A stretch of 64,000 nt of DNA from Dysgonomonas hofstadii. Its GTDB lineage: Bacteria > Bacteroidota > Bacteroidia > Bacteroidales > Dysgonomonadaceae. Shown here piece by piece: positions 53,698 to 62,462 of the stretch. Position 1 is the first letter of the stretch, and each line of letters starts with the position of its first letter. The position numbers were made by a program, and so were the translations under genes. The stretch lies in NCBI RefSeq assembly GCF_014196915.1, contig NZ_JACIEP010000017.1, positions 1 to 64,000 of the forward strand. Direction: 5' to 3'. The notes below the pieces were generated by a model that saw only the letters and a program-made list of their open reading frames with translations, was not told where the DNA came from and did not search any database.

Positions 53698-54596
53698 TTA
53701 AAATCCACGTCGCCATACATCCCTATCTTTATCATCCCGTCAGTATTTTCGACAGCAATCTTCACTGCATAAACCAGATTACGACGCTCGTCTTTGGTCT
53801 GAATGGTTTTAGGGGTAAATTCCGCTTTGTCGGAAACCCAAGAAACAGTTCCTTTGTAAGATTTCTGCTCTCCATCTGTTGTATTGATATATACAGTAGC
53901 TCCCTGGCCTATTTTTACATCCGGCAACTGGTCGGAAATAATATATGCCCTAAGGAACAAATGCTTCGTATCGGCAATCCTGTACAATGGTTTACCCGGA
54001 GAGGTCATTTCCTTCACTTCCACATATTTGTTCAATACCGTGCCCTCTATCGGGTTTATAATACGGCTTTTTTCCAACTGATCTTCTATTTGTGCTACCT
54101 GTATTTCGTAAACACCGCTTTCCTCATCCAGACTGTTTACAGAAGTAGACAGTGTATTGAGTTGCGCTCCCAGGCTACTTTTCAGTACTGCCAGTTGGGA
54201 ATTCACATCGTCCAGTTGCTTCTGAGTGGCAGCGCCATCGCGGAACATGCTTTCTATCCGTTTTTTATCCAATTCTGCTTTTGCGATCTGGTCTTTTGTT
54301 GCCGCTATTTGTAAGGAAATATCCGGACGCTTTACATTTACAGCTTTCGTTGTGGCCTGTAATTGCAATTTTTTCAGGTATAATTGGGTGGTATCAATAT
54401 ATCCCAGATATTGGTCTTTGTTCAGATAATCTCCCTCGGTTACATTGAATTCTTCTATTTTTCCCGTGGCTTCGGCCGAAACAAGAATCTCTGTCGCTTC
54501 GAACGTACCCGATGCATCATGATCGAATCCGTTGCGGTTACACGAAAACAAGATAAAAGCTGTTGCTGCTAGTATTATTAATCGTTTCATAATCAA
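53694..54596 (-). CDS. HlyD/YbhG-type periplasmic adaptor lipoprotein
   Basis: The 300-residue membrane fusion protein has a lipoprotein signal (LIILAATAFILFSC), a first half-lipoyl motif (ILVSAEATGKIEEFNVTEGD) and a long coiled-coil hairpin (about 70-165, QIAKAELDKKRIESMFRDGA). The second lipoyl half (IINPIEGTVLNKYVEVKEMT) and a beta-barrel domain follow. It links the inner-membrane ABC permeases to TolC. It overlaps the TolC gene stop by 4 bp. Confidence 0.93.
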   Translation of the reverse strand: MIMKRLIILAATAFILFSCNRNGFDHDASGTFEATEILVSAEATGKIEEFNVTEGDYLNKDQYLGYIDTTQLYLKKLQLQATTKAVNVKRPDISLQIAATKDQIAKAELDKKRIESMFRDGAATQKQLDDVNSQLAVLKSSLGAQLNTLSTSVNSLDEESGVYEIQVAQIEDQLEKSRIINPIEGTVLNKYVEVKEMTSPGKPLYRIADTKHLFLRAYIISDQLPDVKIGQGATVYINTTDGEQKSYKGTVSWVSDKAEFTPKTIQTKDERRNLVYAVKIAVENTDGMIKIGMYGDVDFK

Positions 54597-55864
54597 TTTC
54601 CTTGTATATGTTTGTAATTATAGATATTCATTAGATATTGTATTTCGTGCAAAGCTTTGGATTGCCGTGCCATTGATTCGGCATTGATGTCGCGTATCAG
54701 CTCGTTCATCTGATATACACCATTCTTATACTTGCTTTCACTAGCTATTTTCACCCGGTTCCGCAGACGGATTATATCATCGTCTTTCTCTAACAGCTTT
54801 TTTGCTTTCTTTACTTCCTCCTGTTCTTTTGTCAACTGTACATTTGTATTGAAAAGGAATGTTTCGCGCTGAACTTCTATGTTGCTTATATTATTCTGAA
54901 TCAGCTTCTTTTCATTTTTCTTTGTATAAAGGCTTCCGAAATTCCAGCTTAGTTTAACTCCCCCGATTGCAAATAATTTGAATTTATCTTCCAGCATATT
55001 CAATCCCGGTCGGCCATATCCACCTTGCGCAAACAGATTTATGCGGGGCATGTTTTTAGCATTAATGGAACTTTCCTGTTTATTCTGCATATTTATCTGC
55101 GAATTATACAAACTCAGTTCGGGACGGTTGATATCTCCGCTTAAAATGAAATCATCCTGAGGATTCTGCAATATTGTATTTTCATCCAGCGGTCTATGTA
55201 TAAATAATGACAGCATTTGTAATGTTGCTTTTCTGAGACTTTTCTGTTCAATACGCTGTTGTTCCAGTCCTAAAAGTTCTACATCTATCAGATCGACGTC
55301 GGACTGCATAGCCACCCCGTTATTGAACATAGAAGTGACAGTTTTCTTGTTCGATTTCAGATTCTGCTCTGTCAGGTCTATGATTCCAAGCTGTTTGTCG
55401 ATAGATAGAATACCGAAATACAGTTGGTTAATCTGGTCTTTTACCGTATACAGGTTAACTTCTATGCGTTGATTTTCCACCTCGCTGTTTGCTCTGGTTA
55501 TTTTCTGTTGCGAAGAAGTCGCCCCTCCATCCCAGATCAGTTGGGAAACCTCAACCACGGCTTTGTACTGATCTTTATCCAGTGATGGAATTTCGATCGG
55601 TATGGAAAGCGCAGACAAATCGATTGGTAGTTTAGTCACATCAGACTGATAGGTAGCTTGCGCATTGAGGCCAAACTGAGGCAGATAATTCTTCGAGAGG
55701 TTCTGTAACGTGTATTTTTCAGCCTGTTCTATCAATCCATATTGCTTTATAAGCGGGTAATTATCAACAGCCAGTTGCTTGCACTCATCCAATGTAAGAA
55801 CTGTTTGAGCACTTACTGATGCAGTGAAAAATATTATCCAGAAAATAAAAACTACTTTTTTCAT
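54593..55864 (-). CDS. TolC-family outer-membrane efflux protein
   Basis: The start at 55864 (MKKVVFIFWIIFFTASVSAQ) gives a proper signal peptide and 423 residues. A start at 55885 would add seven residues and overlap the TetR stop. Two OEP repeats of long helices and strands are visible (LTLDECKQLAVDNYPLIKQY, PELSLYNSQINMQNKQESS), of the usual length for Bacteroidota TolC proteins. It forms the outer-membrane exit duct for the efflux system. Confidence 0.93.
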   Translation of the reverse strand: MKKVVFIFWIIFFTASVSAQTVLTLDECKQLAVDNYPLIKQYGLIEQAEKYTLQNLSKNYLPQFGLNAQATYQSDVTKLPIDLSALSIPIEIPSLDKDQYKAVVEVSQLIWDGGATSSQQKITRANSEVENQRIEVNLYTVKDQINQLYFGILSIDKQLGIIDLTEQNLKSNKKTVTSMFNNGVAMQSDVDLIDVELLGLEQQRIEQKSLRKATLQMLSLFIHRPLDENTILQNPQDDFILSGDINRPELSLYNSQINMQNKQESSINAKNMPRINLFAQGGYGRPGLNMLEDKFKLFAIGGVKLSWNFGSLYTKKNEKKLIQNNISNIEVQRETFLFNTNVQLTKEQEEVKKAKKLLEKDDDIIRLRNRVKIASESKYKNGVYQMNELIRDINAESMARQSKALHEIQYLMNIYNYKHIQGN

Positions 55865-55877
55865 AATTGTGCTTGAT

Positions 55878-56492
55878 TTATTCATCTAACTGTAGCATTC
55901 CCTTTATCCACATCGGAATAAGCTTACGCCTTTCTTCAAGGAAGCCTGATATATTGTCAATATTCGTATCATAGAGGTATACTATCAGCGGACGTGCAAT
56001 AACCGGCATCACCGATAATGATATTGTGTTCAGCATAATATGTAATGGAGACATTTTAATTCCTTTTTTGTTGAGCTGCTCGTTTATCTGGTGGAAAAGG
56101 CAACTTTCAACCAGCATGTCTTTAGCAATGCCTCCTTCTTTTATCATTCTTCCTGAATCTACCTGTAATTCATTAAGGACAAACAAAGCCAGATTAGGAT
56201 TTCCTTTTATAACATCAATATAACCATCGACTATCAGGTCTATTTTATAGGACAGCGAAGTTGTGGGATCACTTATTATTTGACGCAGGAAAGAAAACAT
56301 TTCGGAAATGCTCTCTATCATTATAATATGGAAAAGATTTTCCTTACTACGAAAATAATAATGGAGTAGAGCCGAATTTATTCCTGCAGCTTCTGCTATT
56401 TCCCGGGTGCGGACCGCATCAAACCCCTTTTCCTGAAAAAGCCTTTTGGCTGTTTCTTTTATACGGTTTTCGGTATTGTCATCCTTATGCAT
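55878..56492 (-). CDS. TetR-family transcriptional regulator
   Basis: The 204-residue protein has the TetR helix-turn-helix at about 8-55 (RIKETAKRLFQEKGFDAVRT, REIAEAAGINSALLHYYFRS). A helical ligand-binding domain fills the rest. It is the first gene of the efflux operon, as the TetR regulator YbiH is for E. coli ybhGFSR, and probably represses its own operon until an exported compound binds. An AT-rich imperfect palindrome overlaps the promoter upstream. Confidence 0.93.
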   Translation of the reverse strand: MHKDDNTENRIKETAKRLFQEKGFDAVRTREIAEAAGINSALLHYYFRSKENLFHIIMIESISEMFSFLRQIISDPTTSLSYKIDLIVDGYIDVIKGNPNLALFVLNELQVDSGRMIKEGGIAKDMLVESCLFHQINEQLNKKGIKMSPLHIMLNTISLSVMPVIARPLIVYLYDTNIDNISGFLEERRKLIPMWIKGMLQLDE

Positions 56493-56517
56493 AATTTTAT
56501 CATTTATTGATTATGCA

Positions 56518-56525
56518 CAAAGTTA
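56518..56525 (-). promoter_or_regulatory. -7 box of the TetR/efflux operon
   Basis: On the minus strand this reads TAACTTTG. Just upstream, 56527-56553 has ATCAA and TTGAT facing each other over 17 bp of AT-rich sequence, a possible self-regulation operator for the TetR protein. Confidence 0.5.
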
Positions 56526-56611
56526 AATCAATCAATTAATTTAATTATTTGATTAAAACATATTTTAACTACAATATATTAAAACCATAAAAACGGAATA
56601 CTCTTCTCTTA

Positions 56612-56703
56612 TTGTCATGTTGAGGAACGAAACATCTATTTTAAGAGATTCTTCACTTCGTTCAGAAACAACGTTCTACGGAACGAAGTGCAGTCAATGA
56701 CAA
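56612..56703. repeat. Imperfect foldback repeat ('gaacgaa...cttcgttc' type)
   Basis: TTGTCAT and ATGACAA close a 92-bp element that holds several 'gaacgaa' / 'ttcgttc' blocks and 'agagattcttcacttcgtt'. It lies in the gap between the efflux operon's promoter region and the helicase gene end. Elements of this shape occur in many bacterial genomes. No coding capacity. Confidence 0.55.
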
Positions 56704-56781
56704 AGGGTGTATTTGCTTCAGAGACAGCTATAATAACAAAAGAGGCTTTAATCCTTTATATAGAATACTTCAAAAAATATT

Positions 56782-58191
56782 TTATTCAAATTCATCCGGT
56801 AGATTTACCAGATAAAGTTTATTGCTGGCACGTGTAATTGCAGTATAAAGCCAGCGATAGAAGTTTATGCCCAAATGCTCTTCTGAAATATATCCCAGAT
56901 CAAGAAATACATTCCTCCATTCTCCACCCTGTGCTTTGTGGCATGTAACAGCATATGCAAATTTAACTTGTAAAGCGTTGTAGAAAGGATCGACTTTCAG
57001 TTTTTTCATTTTTCCGGCTCTGGTCGATATATCGGCATAATCCTCCAATACGTTCAGAAACAATTCTTCTGATCGTTCTTTAGTCAGTCCTGCCGCATCG
57101 GAATGGAGGGTATCCATCAATATTTTCACCTCCAGTTCGATATCGTAGTCAAGACTCCGAATCAATACTTCACAAAACCGGAATCCGTAAAGATCTTGTT
57201 CTCGCCGTACCCGCAATACTTCTACAATCTCCCCATTAGCCAGAAAATCAACATTCTCTACATTCTCCGTCCAATAATAGTTATTCTTTGTAATCATCAG
57301 CATATCACCGGGAGATAATTCTTCCTCCCGGTATAGAATACGATTCCGAACTCCCTGATTATAGATATTGCATCTTTTATTGGAACGTGAGATAATCATC
57401 GTATTCTCAAGGCCTTCCTTATCATAAGAAGATGAGATTTCGTCAATCAGATCTTCGCCTGAAATTTTTACAATATCCGCAAAGTTTTTTAGTTTCAGCT
57501 TGGGATAAGCTTCAGTCTTTCCTTTTGTAAGGGCATTACGAATAGCCGTCGCATTTCGCAATATTCCCGAACCTTCGGCTTGCCGTACAATTTGCGACAA
57601 CATGGCGCTATGCACTTCAAGTCCGTATCCGGCTAACTCCGAAACTTGCAGGGCGGGGCTGTCTTCCTCTCCTACCGGTGGTAGCTGAGCTGTATCTCCG
57701 ATCAAGAGTATGCGGCAGTTTTCGCCAGAGTATACAAAATGAATCAGATCGTCCAATAAACGTCCTGTGCCGAAATAGGAATCGAGTCCGTTATTGCTGA
57801 TCATCGACGCTTCATCTACAATGAACAATGTGTCTTTATGCAGATTATCCATTAATCCGAAATTGCCCAACTCTCCCGAATACTTTTGTTGACGGTATAT
57901 TTTCTTATGAATAGTAAAAGCCGGATGGTTTGAATAAGAAGAGAAAACCTTTGCCGCACGGCCTGTAGGTGCCAACAGTACTGTTTTCTGTTTAAAATCG
58001 GTCATCGTTTTCACCAAAGCCCCCAATAGAGAAGACTTACCCGTTCCGGCAAATCCCCTAAGGAGAAAGATTGATTCTTCCTTTTGCAAGAAAAGAAAAT
58101 CCACTATTTTATCCAGAGCGATTTCCTGCTCCTGAGTAGGTTCGAAAGGGAAATTTTCTTTTATTTTTTCTTTAAAGAACTTGCTGATCAT
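56782..58191 (-). CDS. RecD-like ATP-dependent DNA helicase (AAA_30/UvrD_C_2)
   Basis: The 469-residue SF1B helicase has Walker A LRGFAGTGKSSLL, motif Ia VLLAPTGRAAKVF, Walker B LFIVDEASMIS, motif III LLIGDTAQLPPVGE and a C-terminal UvrD_C_2 end with AYAVTCHKAQGGEW and YTAITRASNKLYLV. It is shorter than RecD2 and lacks the N-terminal helix-hairpin-helix region, so it is closer to the Dda/Pif1-like group. Likely role: unwinding DNA at stalled forks or during repair. It is divergent from DUF3822-rsmD. Confidence 0.92.
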   Translation of the reverse strand: MISKFFKEKIKENFPFEPTQEQEIALDKIVDFLFLQKEESIFLLRGFAGTGKSSLLGALVKTMTDFKQKTVLLAPTGRAAKVFSSYSNHPAFTIHKKIYRQQKYSGELGNFGLMDNLHKDTLFIVDEASMISNNGLDSYFGTGRLLDDLIHFVYSGENCRILLIGDTAQLPPVGEEDSPALQVSELAGYGLEVHSAMLSQIVRQAEGSGILRNATAIRNALTKGKTEAYPKLKLKNFADIVKISGEDLIDEISSSYDKEGLENTMIISRSNKRCNIYNQGVRNRILYREEELSPGDMLMITKNNYYWTENVENVDFLANGEIVEVLRVRREQDLYGFRFCEVLIRSLDYDIELEVKILMDTLHSDAAGLTKERSEELFLNVLEDYADISTRAGKMKKLKVDPFYNALQVKFAYAVTCHKAQGGEWRNVFLDLGYISEEHLGINFYRWLYTAITRASNKLYLVNLPDEFE

Positions 58192-58214
58192 TATTACCGG
58201 ATTGAATTGAAGAT

Positions 58215-58222
58215 CAAAAGTA
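58215..58222 (-). promoter_or_regulatory. -7 box of the RecD-like helicase gene
   Basis: On the minus strand this reads TACTTTTG, 24 bp before the start at 58191. No TTG at the expected -33. Confidence 0.45.
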
Positions 58223-58243
58223 GCAGATAAAAATATCTTTTTC

Positions 58244-58251
58244 TAACTTTG
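58244..58251 (+). promoter_or_regulatory. -7 box of the DUF3822-rsmD operon
   Basis: TAACTTTG lies 20 bp before the ATG at 58271. No TTG at the expected -33. Confidence 0.5.
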
Positions 58252-58270
58252 CATCTACAAAATACAGATT

Positions 58271-59080
58271 ATGTTCTTACCAGACAATATAGATCTCGGG
58301 CAACCGGAAAAGTATATACTCTCTATACGGATAGCCGCTGATTGCTTCATGTTTTCCATTGTTGAACCGGGAAACGAGAAAGTATATTGCCTGAGGGAAA
58401 CAACTTTTTCGCCGAACAATGATCTGCTGAACAACATAAAACGGATTATATTCGACCTGAATTTCCTCACCCAGGAGTTTAAACAAACGAATGTTATTTT
58501 CGTCTCGAAAGAATATGACCTTATCCCTGCGCCATATTTTGAAATAAAGAATCAAAAGACGCTTCATGATTTTACCAATACCAATAAGGCAGGGCATCTA
58601 CTTTCAGGCCTACTGGATGGGCAGGATGTTATCGTTTCATATAATGTGGAACAGGACATTTACGAGTTCCTTTCGCGCAACCTGTGGAGTCCTCACTTTT
58701 TCCACCATACACATCTGATGATAAACTGGCTGGAAGATAAAGACAGGCTGAAAGGACTGTATCCGAAAATGTATACCTATTTTCATGATGGATTGATGGA
58801 TATTTTCTGCTTTTCGGGCAGAAAACTGATCCATAGCCTGACATACAAGAACGAACCTGCACAAAACCAGCTTTATTTCATCCTGAAACTATGGGAATGT
58901 TCGGGCTTCGATCAGATGAGCGACAACCTGTTCATTATCGGGAACGCAGAAAAACTGCTGACAAAACATCTTGAAGAATATATCAAAAATATAGAATATA
59001 TAAATATTCCCAGTGAAGCTTATCTGTGGAGCGATGACGCGCAGAAAGCCCCGATAGACCTGTTGACTTTGGCATTATGA
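58271..59080 (+). CDS. DUF3822-family protein
   Basis: The 269-residue protein is of the DUF3822 family, which has an actin/ASKHA-like look: an N-terminal KYILSIRIAADCFMFSIVEP strand pair and the segment PKMYTYFHDGLMDIFCFSGR. It is nearly always encoded directly before rsmD in Bacteroidota, and here overlaps it by 4 bp (ATGA). The role is unknown. Coupling suggests a link with ribosome maturation. Confidence 0.85.
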   Translation: MFLPDNIDLGQPEKYILSIRIAADCFMFSIVEPGNEKVYCLRETTFSPNNDLLNNIKRIIFDLNFLTQEFKQTNVIFVSKEYDLIPAPYFEIKNQKTLHDFTNTNKAGHLLSGLLDGQDVIVSYNVEQDIYEFLSRNLWSPHFFHHTHLMINWLEDKDRLKGLYPKMYTYFHDGLMDIFCFSGRKLIHSLTYKNEPAQNQLYFILKLWECSGFDQMSDNLFIIGNAEKLLTKHLEEYIKNIEYINIPSEAYLWSDDAQKAPIDLLTLAL

Positions 59081-59619
59081 GAATTGTAAGCGGAAAATAT
59101 AAAGGACGGCGGTTCGATCCGCCAAAAAGTTTTAAGGCACGGCCGACAACCGATATTGCGAAGGAAAGCCTGTTCAATATATTGAATAACATGATCGATT
59201 GGGAAGATACTACCGCCCTCGACCTTTTTGGCGGTACAGGAAGTATCAGCTTCGAGCTTATTTCGAGAGGCTGTCCCAGAGTAGTTTGTGTGGAAAAGAA
59301 TTTTAATCACACTTCATTCATAGAAAAAATCAAAAGCGACTTAAAAATAGGATCGGAAATGCAACTGGTAAAAACCGACGTATTCGTCTTTCTTGAACAT
59401 TATAAAGAACAATTCGACCTTATTTTCGCCGATCCGCCCTACGATCTGAAAAACTTTGAAGATGTCCCCAGACTTATATTTGAAAAGGGTTTATTGAGGC
59501 CTGATGGAATATTCATTCTCGAACACTCTAAGGAATACGATTTTTCAGAGTATCTGCTATTTAAAGAAAAACGTGTATATGGAAGTGTGAATTTCAGTCT
59601 GTTTACCCCTATTGAATAA
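59077..59619 (+). CDS. rsmD: 16S rRNA (guanine(966)-N2)-methyltransferase
   Basis: The 180-residue enzyme has the normal length for RsmD. It starts MRIVSGKYKGRRFDPPKSFK and has RPTTDIAKESLFNIL, SAM-binding DLFGGTGSISFELISRG, and catalytic FADPPYDL. It methylates G966 of 16S rRNA during 30S assembly. It is translationally coupled to DUF3822. Confidence 0.95.
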   Translation: MRIVSGKYKGRRFDPPKSFKARPTTDIAKESLFNILNNMIDWEDTTALDLFGGTGSISFELISRGCPRVVCVEKNFNHTSFIEKIKSDLKIGSEMQLVKTDVFVFLEHYKEQFDLIFADPPYDLKNFEDVPRLIFEKGLLRPDGIFILEHSKEYDFSEYLLFKEKRVYGSVNFSLFTPIE

Positions 59620-59662
59620 TCTGTTGTAGAAATTGTTTCAGGTTTCGTAATGAAACTTATAT

Positions 59663-59732
59663 AAAAAAGAAAAGGTTGTCATCACGACAACCAATCTTCA
59701 TTGTTAACCTTAAATCTAATACCATGAAAAAC
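59663..59732 (-). ncRNA. Small RNA gene, copy 3 of 3
   Basis: Same unit as at 37246 and 39042: TATCTTTG box at 59739-59746 (minus strand), conserved body and terminator hairpin at 59674-59692 with a U-rich tail. It lies between the convergent rsmD and DUF5686 genes, over 20 kb from the other copies. The inner 14-codon frame also closes with a stop here. Confidence 0.75.
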
Positions 59733-59846
59733 ACAGTACAAAGATAGTATATTTTTATGTTATAAAACATGTTTTGCTGTTTTTCTTTTATTTTATAACA
59801 TTGTTTAACTTTTAAACATATGTTTTACAGCATATTTTAGATTCTA

Positions 59847-62300
59847 TTAATCTACAAATCTCTTAATTGCATCCCAATCCAACAAAATACGAATTCCAAA
59901 ATCCTGGTACTTTCCCTTTCTGAAAGAGACAAAAGCCCCCAGATTAATAATTTTCTGCAGATTTACAGAATATCCGGCTTCTGTATACAACCTCATATCG
60001 GGAGTATACAAATTTTTGAGATGCAGGGTTTCACTGAACATTTTTCCCTGCAGGAACGGCAATCTCTTCAACAATATATACTGGCTCTCGTAATTAATAT
60101 TGGAACTTAACCAATGCTTATTAGTAGAAGCTATATAATTATCGAGCAACATGAATGAGGTGAAAGGCGATTTGAAATTGACAGTAACATCAGACGTATT
60201 GAAATGATTGAAATCGGCAAAATGTATTTTATCCTTATTTCCTAGAAAACTACCTCCTTCCAGAATATAATTCAGATTACTGAATTCACTCAATTTTATA
60301 TTCTGCTGTATTCCTCCATATAACTTATGATAACGGGCATTGCTTGTCTGCCACGACGAAAATGCATGGGAATACCGTATATAAAATGTAGGAGAGGCGT
60401 ATCTCACATAATATTTCGAACCATTGTAGACCGAATAATACGCATAAGGCGTATAATTAAACCCTATGTTAACTGCTGTTTTATCAAACCGGTCGTCGGG
60501 AAAAATATTTGGTCTTATTTTGCTTTTCTTTCCCCATGTATAGTCTGTTGTGTTGGACAATCCTGATCGCCGGGCAATTTCGAAGCCGGTAATCATTGTC
60601 AATCCGTTACTTATATCAATATTATTAACCGCAGAAACAAAATCTTTCTGGTAGAAGTAATTATAGTTTTTACCATAAAGGAGTGAGCTGGAGAAATTAT
60701 TGAGCCGGTGAATACCCTCCGGATTAAAATTCTCACTGGTAGAACCGCCACTTATATGCAGGTGTCCCAACCTCATAGGAGCATAATGAAGATGAATATC
60801 CCCGCCCCCGATAAATCTTTTCCTTGATAATGCGTAATATATATAGGGAGATACTTTCAGTTTATTACGCTTACCTATTTTACTTTCCACATCGAAGGAT
60901 TGTCCCAGCCACAAACCGTCCACAAAATTATATTCTTTCAGCGCTCCCTGTATCAGCCCGTCATACCGGATTACAACCCTGCCCGAATCGATCCCTATCT
61001 CCCCTCCGCTTATAAGATCACCCGGAGAGAATGCCGGATTGTGAAATTCTTTACGGACTGAATCCAGATGCTGTTGTATAGAATCTTTCTTTATAAGCGT
61101 TGAAATTTCTCTTCCGTCTAAAGGCACTGCTCTTATACCATCCCAATAAGCAGAATCTCTTTTGGTGGCAAGACTGTCTGACACGATAGTATAGAGAGAA
61201 TCCCTGCGGGCTATTTCGAAATTACGTTTCTTTTTTGCCCCGTCTGCTCCCAGCTGTTGAACTATTTGATCATTAATCTTCAAATCGGCATAAGTTACAG
61301 ATGTATAGTAATTCATCACAGCCTCAATGCCCAAGAAACTAATATTCGACATAATAAGATATGTAACAGGCAGATACACATTCACTCCAAGCTCCCTGAA
61401 TGTCACATTATAACTTTGCTTTACTCCATATGCACTTGTATTGAGTTCGGCTGAATAAATATGCCATGTATTATCTGCAATATAAATATACCCATCGAAC
61501 AGTATCGGATCTTTCAATTTAGGCTCGACTTTGATCTTATTTACTTCCAATCCGTTTTCTTCAAAAAAGCCCTCGTACCTGAACCGGTAATATGAAAAAG
61601 CCTTAGGGTTAAGTGGAGAAACATACATTCCTACCTTTGGCATATAAAGAGAAGAATTAATCAGTCCGACGGCATCATCCGATTTCATATTATCCGGTAT
61701 ACTACTCGAAAAGGCCTTCACTGTTTGTTTATATTTATCGGGTGCAGTGTAATGTACTTCATTGTAAGATTCCTGCACGAACAATTGGTCTTTAAATTCA
61801 GATAATTTCACGCCTTCCTCACTTTTGGCCATCCTGTCAATCAAAGAGGAAACTTTCAACAATTCACCATTTGCTTTTATATAAACATCCGCAGTGTATT
61901 CTTTAACGGCTCCGGCATATACAGGCGCTTTTTCTATTGCTTTGCGCATAATCGGATAAGCGGGATCCTCCTGATTAGATATAGTTACTTCTTTTAGGGT
62001 AAAGGGAGCTTCTTCCAATGATATATCTACAACTGCAATTTCATTTTCTTTAATATAAACCTTTCGCTCCACGCTTTTGTACCCCAGACATTTATACTCT
62101 ACACTAAAGTTACCCGGCCTCAGTGTTGCCTGATAATACCCGTCCTCGTTACAAACAAGTCCCTGATTCATTTCCCTGATATAAACAGAACTGCCATACA
62201 GAGGTTCTCCGGCTTTGTCCGTGATACGCCCTTTCAGATTTTGGGCACTTATATTAATTGATAACAACAAGATACTTACAACAAGGCCTATTTTTGTCAT
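59847..62300 (-). CDS. DUF5686/CarboxypepD_reg-like outer-membrane protein
   Basis: The 817-residue protein has a signal peptide (VSILLLSINISAQ), a CarboxypepD_reg-like beta-sandwich at about 20-100 (LKGRITDKAGEPLYGSSVYI) and the DUF5686 region (YPIMRKAIEKAPVYAGAVKE, about 115 on). The second half is rich in barrel-type strands and ends DFGIRILLDWDAIKRFVD. No plug domain is seen, so it is not a TonB receptor. The family is common in Bacteroidota, with no clear function. It is a single gene. Confidence 0.88.
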   Translation of the reverse strand: MTKIGLVVSILLLSINISAQNLKGRITDKAGEPLYGSSVYIREMNQGLVCNEDGYYQATLRPGNFSVEYKCLGYKSVERKVYIKENEIAVVDISLEEAPFTLKEVTISNQEDPAYPIMRKAIEKAPVYAGAVKEYTADVYIKANGELLKVSSLIDRMAKSEEGVKLSEFKDQLFVQESYNEVHYTAPDKYKQTVKAFSSSIPDNMKSDDAVGLINSSLYMPKVGMYVSPLNPKAFSYYRFRYEGFFEENGLEVNKIKVEPKLKDPILFDGYIYIADNTWHIYSAELNTSAYGVKQSYNVTFRELGVNVYLPVTYLIMSNISFLGIEAVMNYYTSVTYADLKINDQIVQQLGADGAKKKRNFEIARRDSLYTIVSDSLATKRDSAYWDGIRAVPLDGREISTLIKKDSIQQHLDSVRKEFHNPAFSPGDLISGGEIGIDSGRVVIRYDGLIQGALKEYNFVDGLWLGQSFDVESKIGKRNKLKVSPYIYYALSRKRFIGGGDIHLHYAPMRLGHLHISGGSTSENFNPEGIHRLNNFSSSLLYGKNYNYFYQKDFVSAVNNIDISNGLTMITGFEIARRSGLSNTTDYTWGKKSKIRPNIFPDDRFDKTAVNIGFNYTPYAYYSVYNGSKYYVRYASPTFYIRYSHAFSSWQTSNARYHKLYGGIQQNIKLSEFSNLNYILEGGSFLGNKDKIHFADFNHFNTSDVTVNFKSPFTSFMLLDNYIASTNKHWLSSNINYESQYILLKRLPFLQGKMFSETLHLKNLYTPDMRLYTEAGYSVNLQKIINLGAFVSFRKGKYQDFGIRILLDWDAIKRFVD

Positions 62301-62419
62301 AGTTCATTTAGATATAATTTGTAAAACAGATAAGTTCTTAAATATGTCGCATCTGGCAAAACAAAGTCACAAAAATGTTACATTATTTCCATATATCACA
62401 TAAAACGAGATTATTTTAT

Positions 62420-62427
62420 TATTTTTG
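62420..62427 (+). promoter_or_regulatory. -7 box of the aspartate kinase gene
   Basis: TATTTTTG lies 36 bp before the ATG at 62463. No TTG at the expected -33. Confidence 0.5.
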
Positions 62428-62462
62428 CGCAAATTAAAACCATTACAAACCGATAAGATAAA

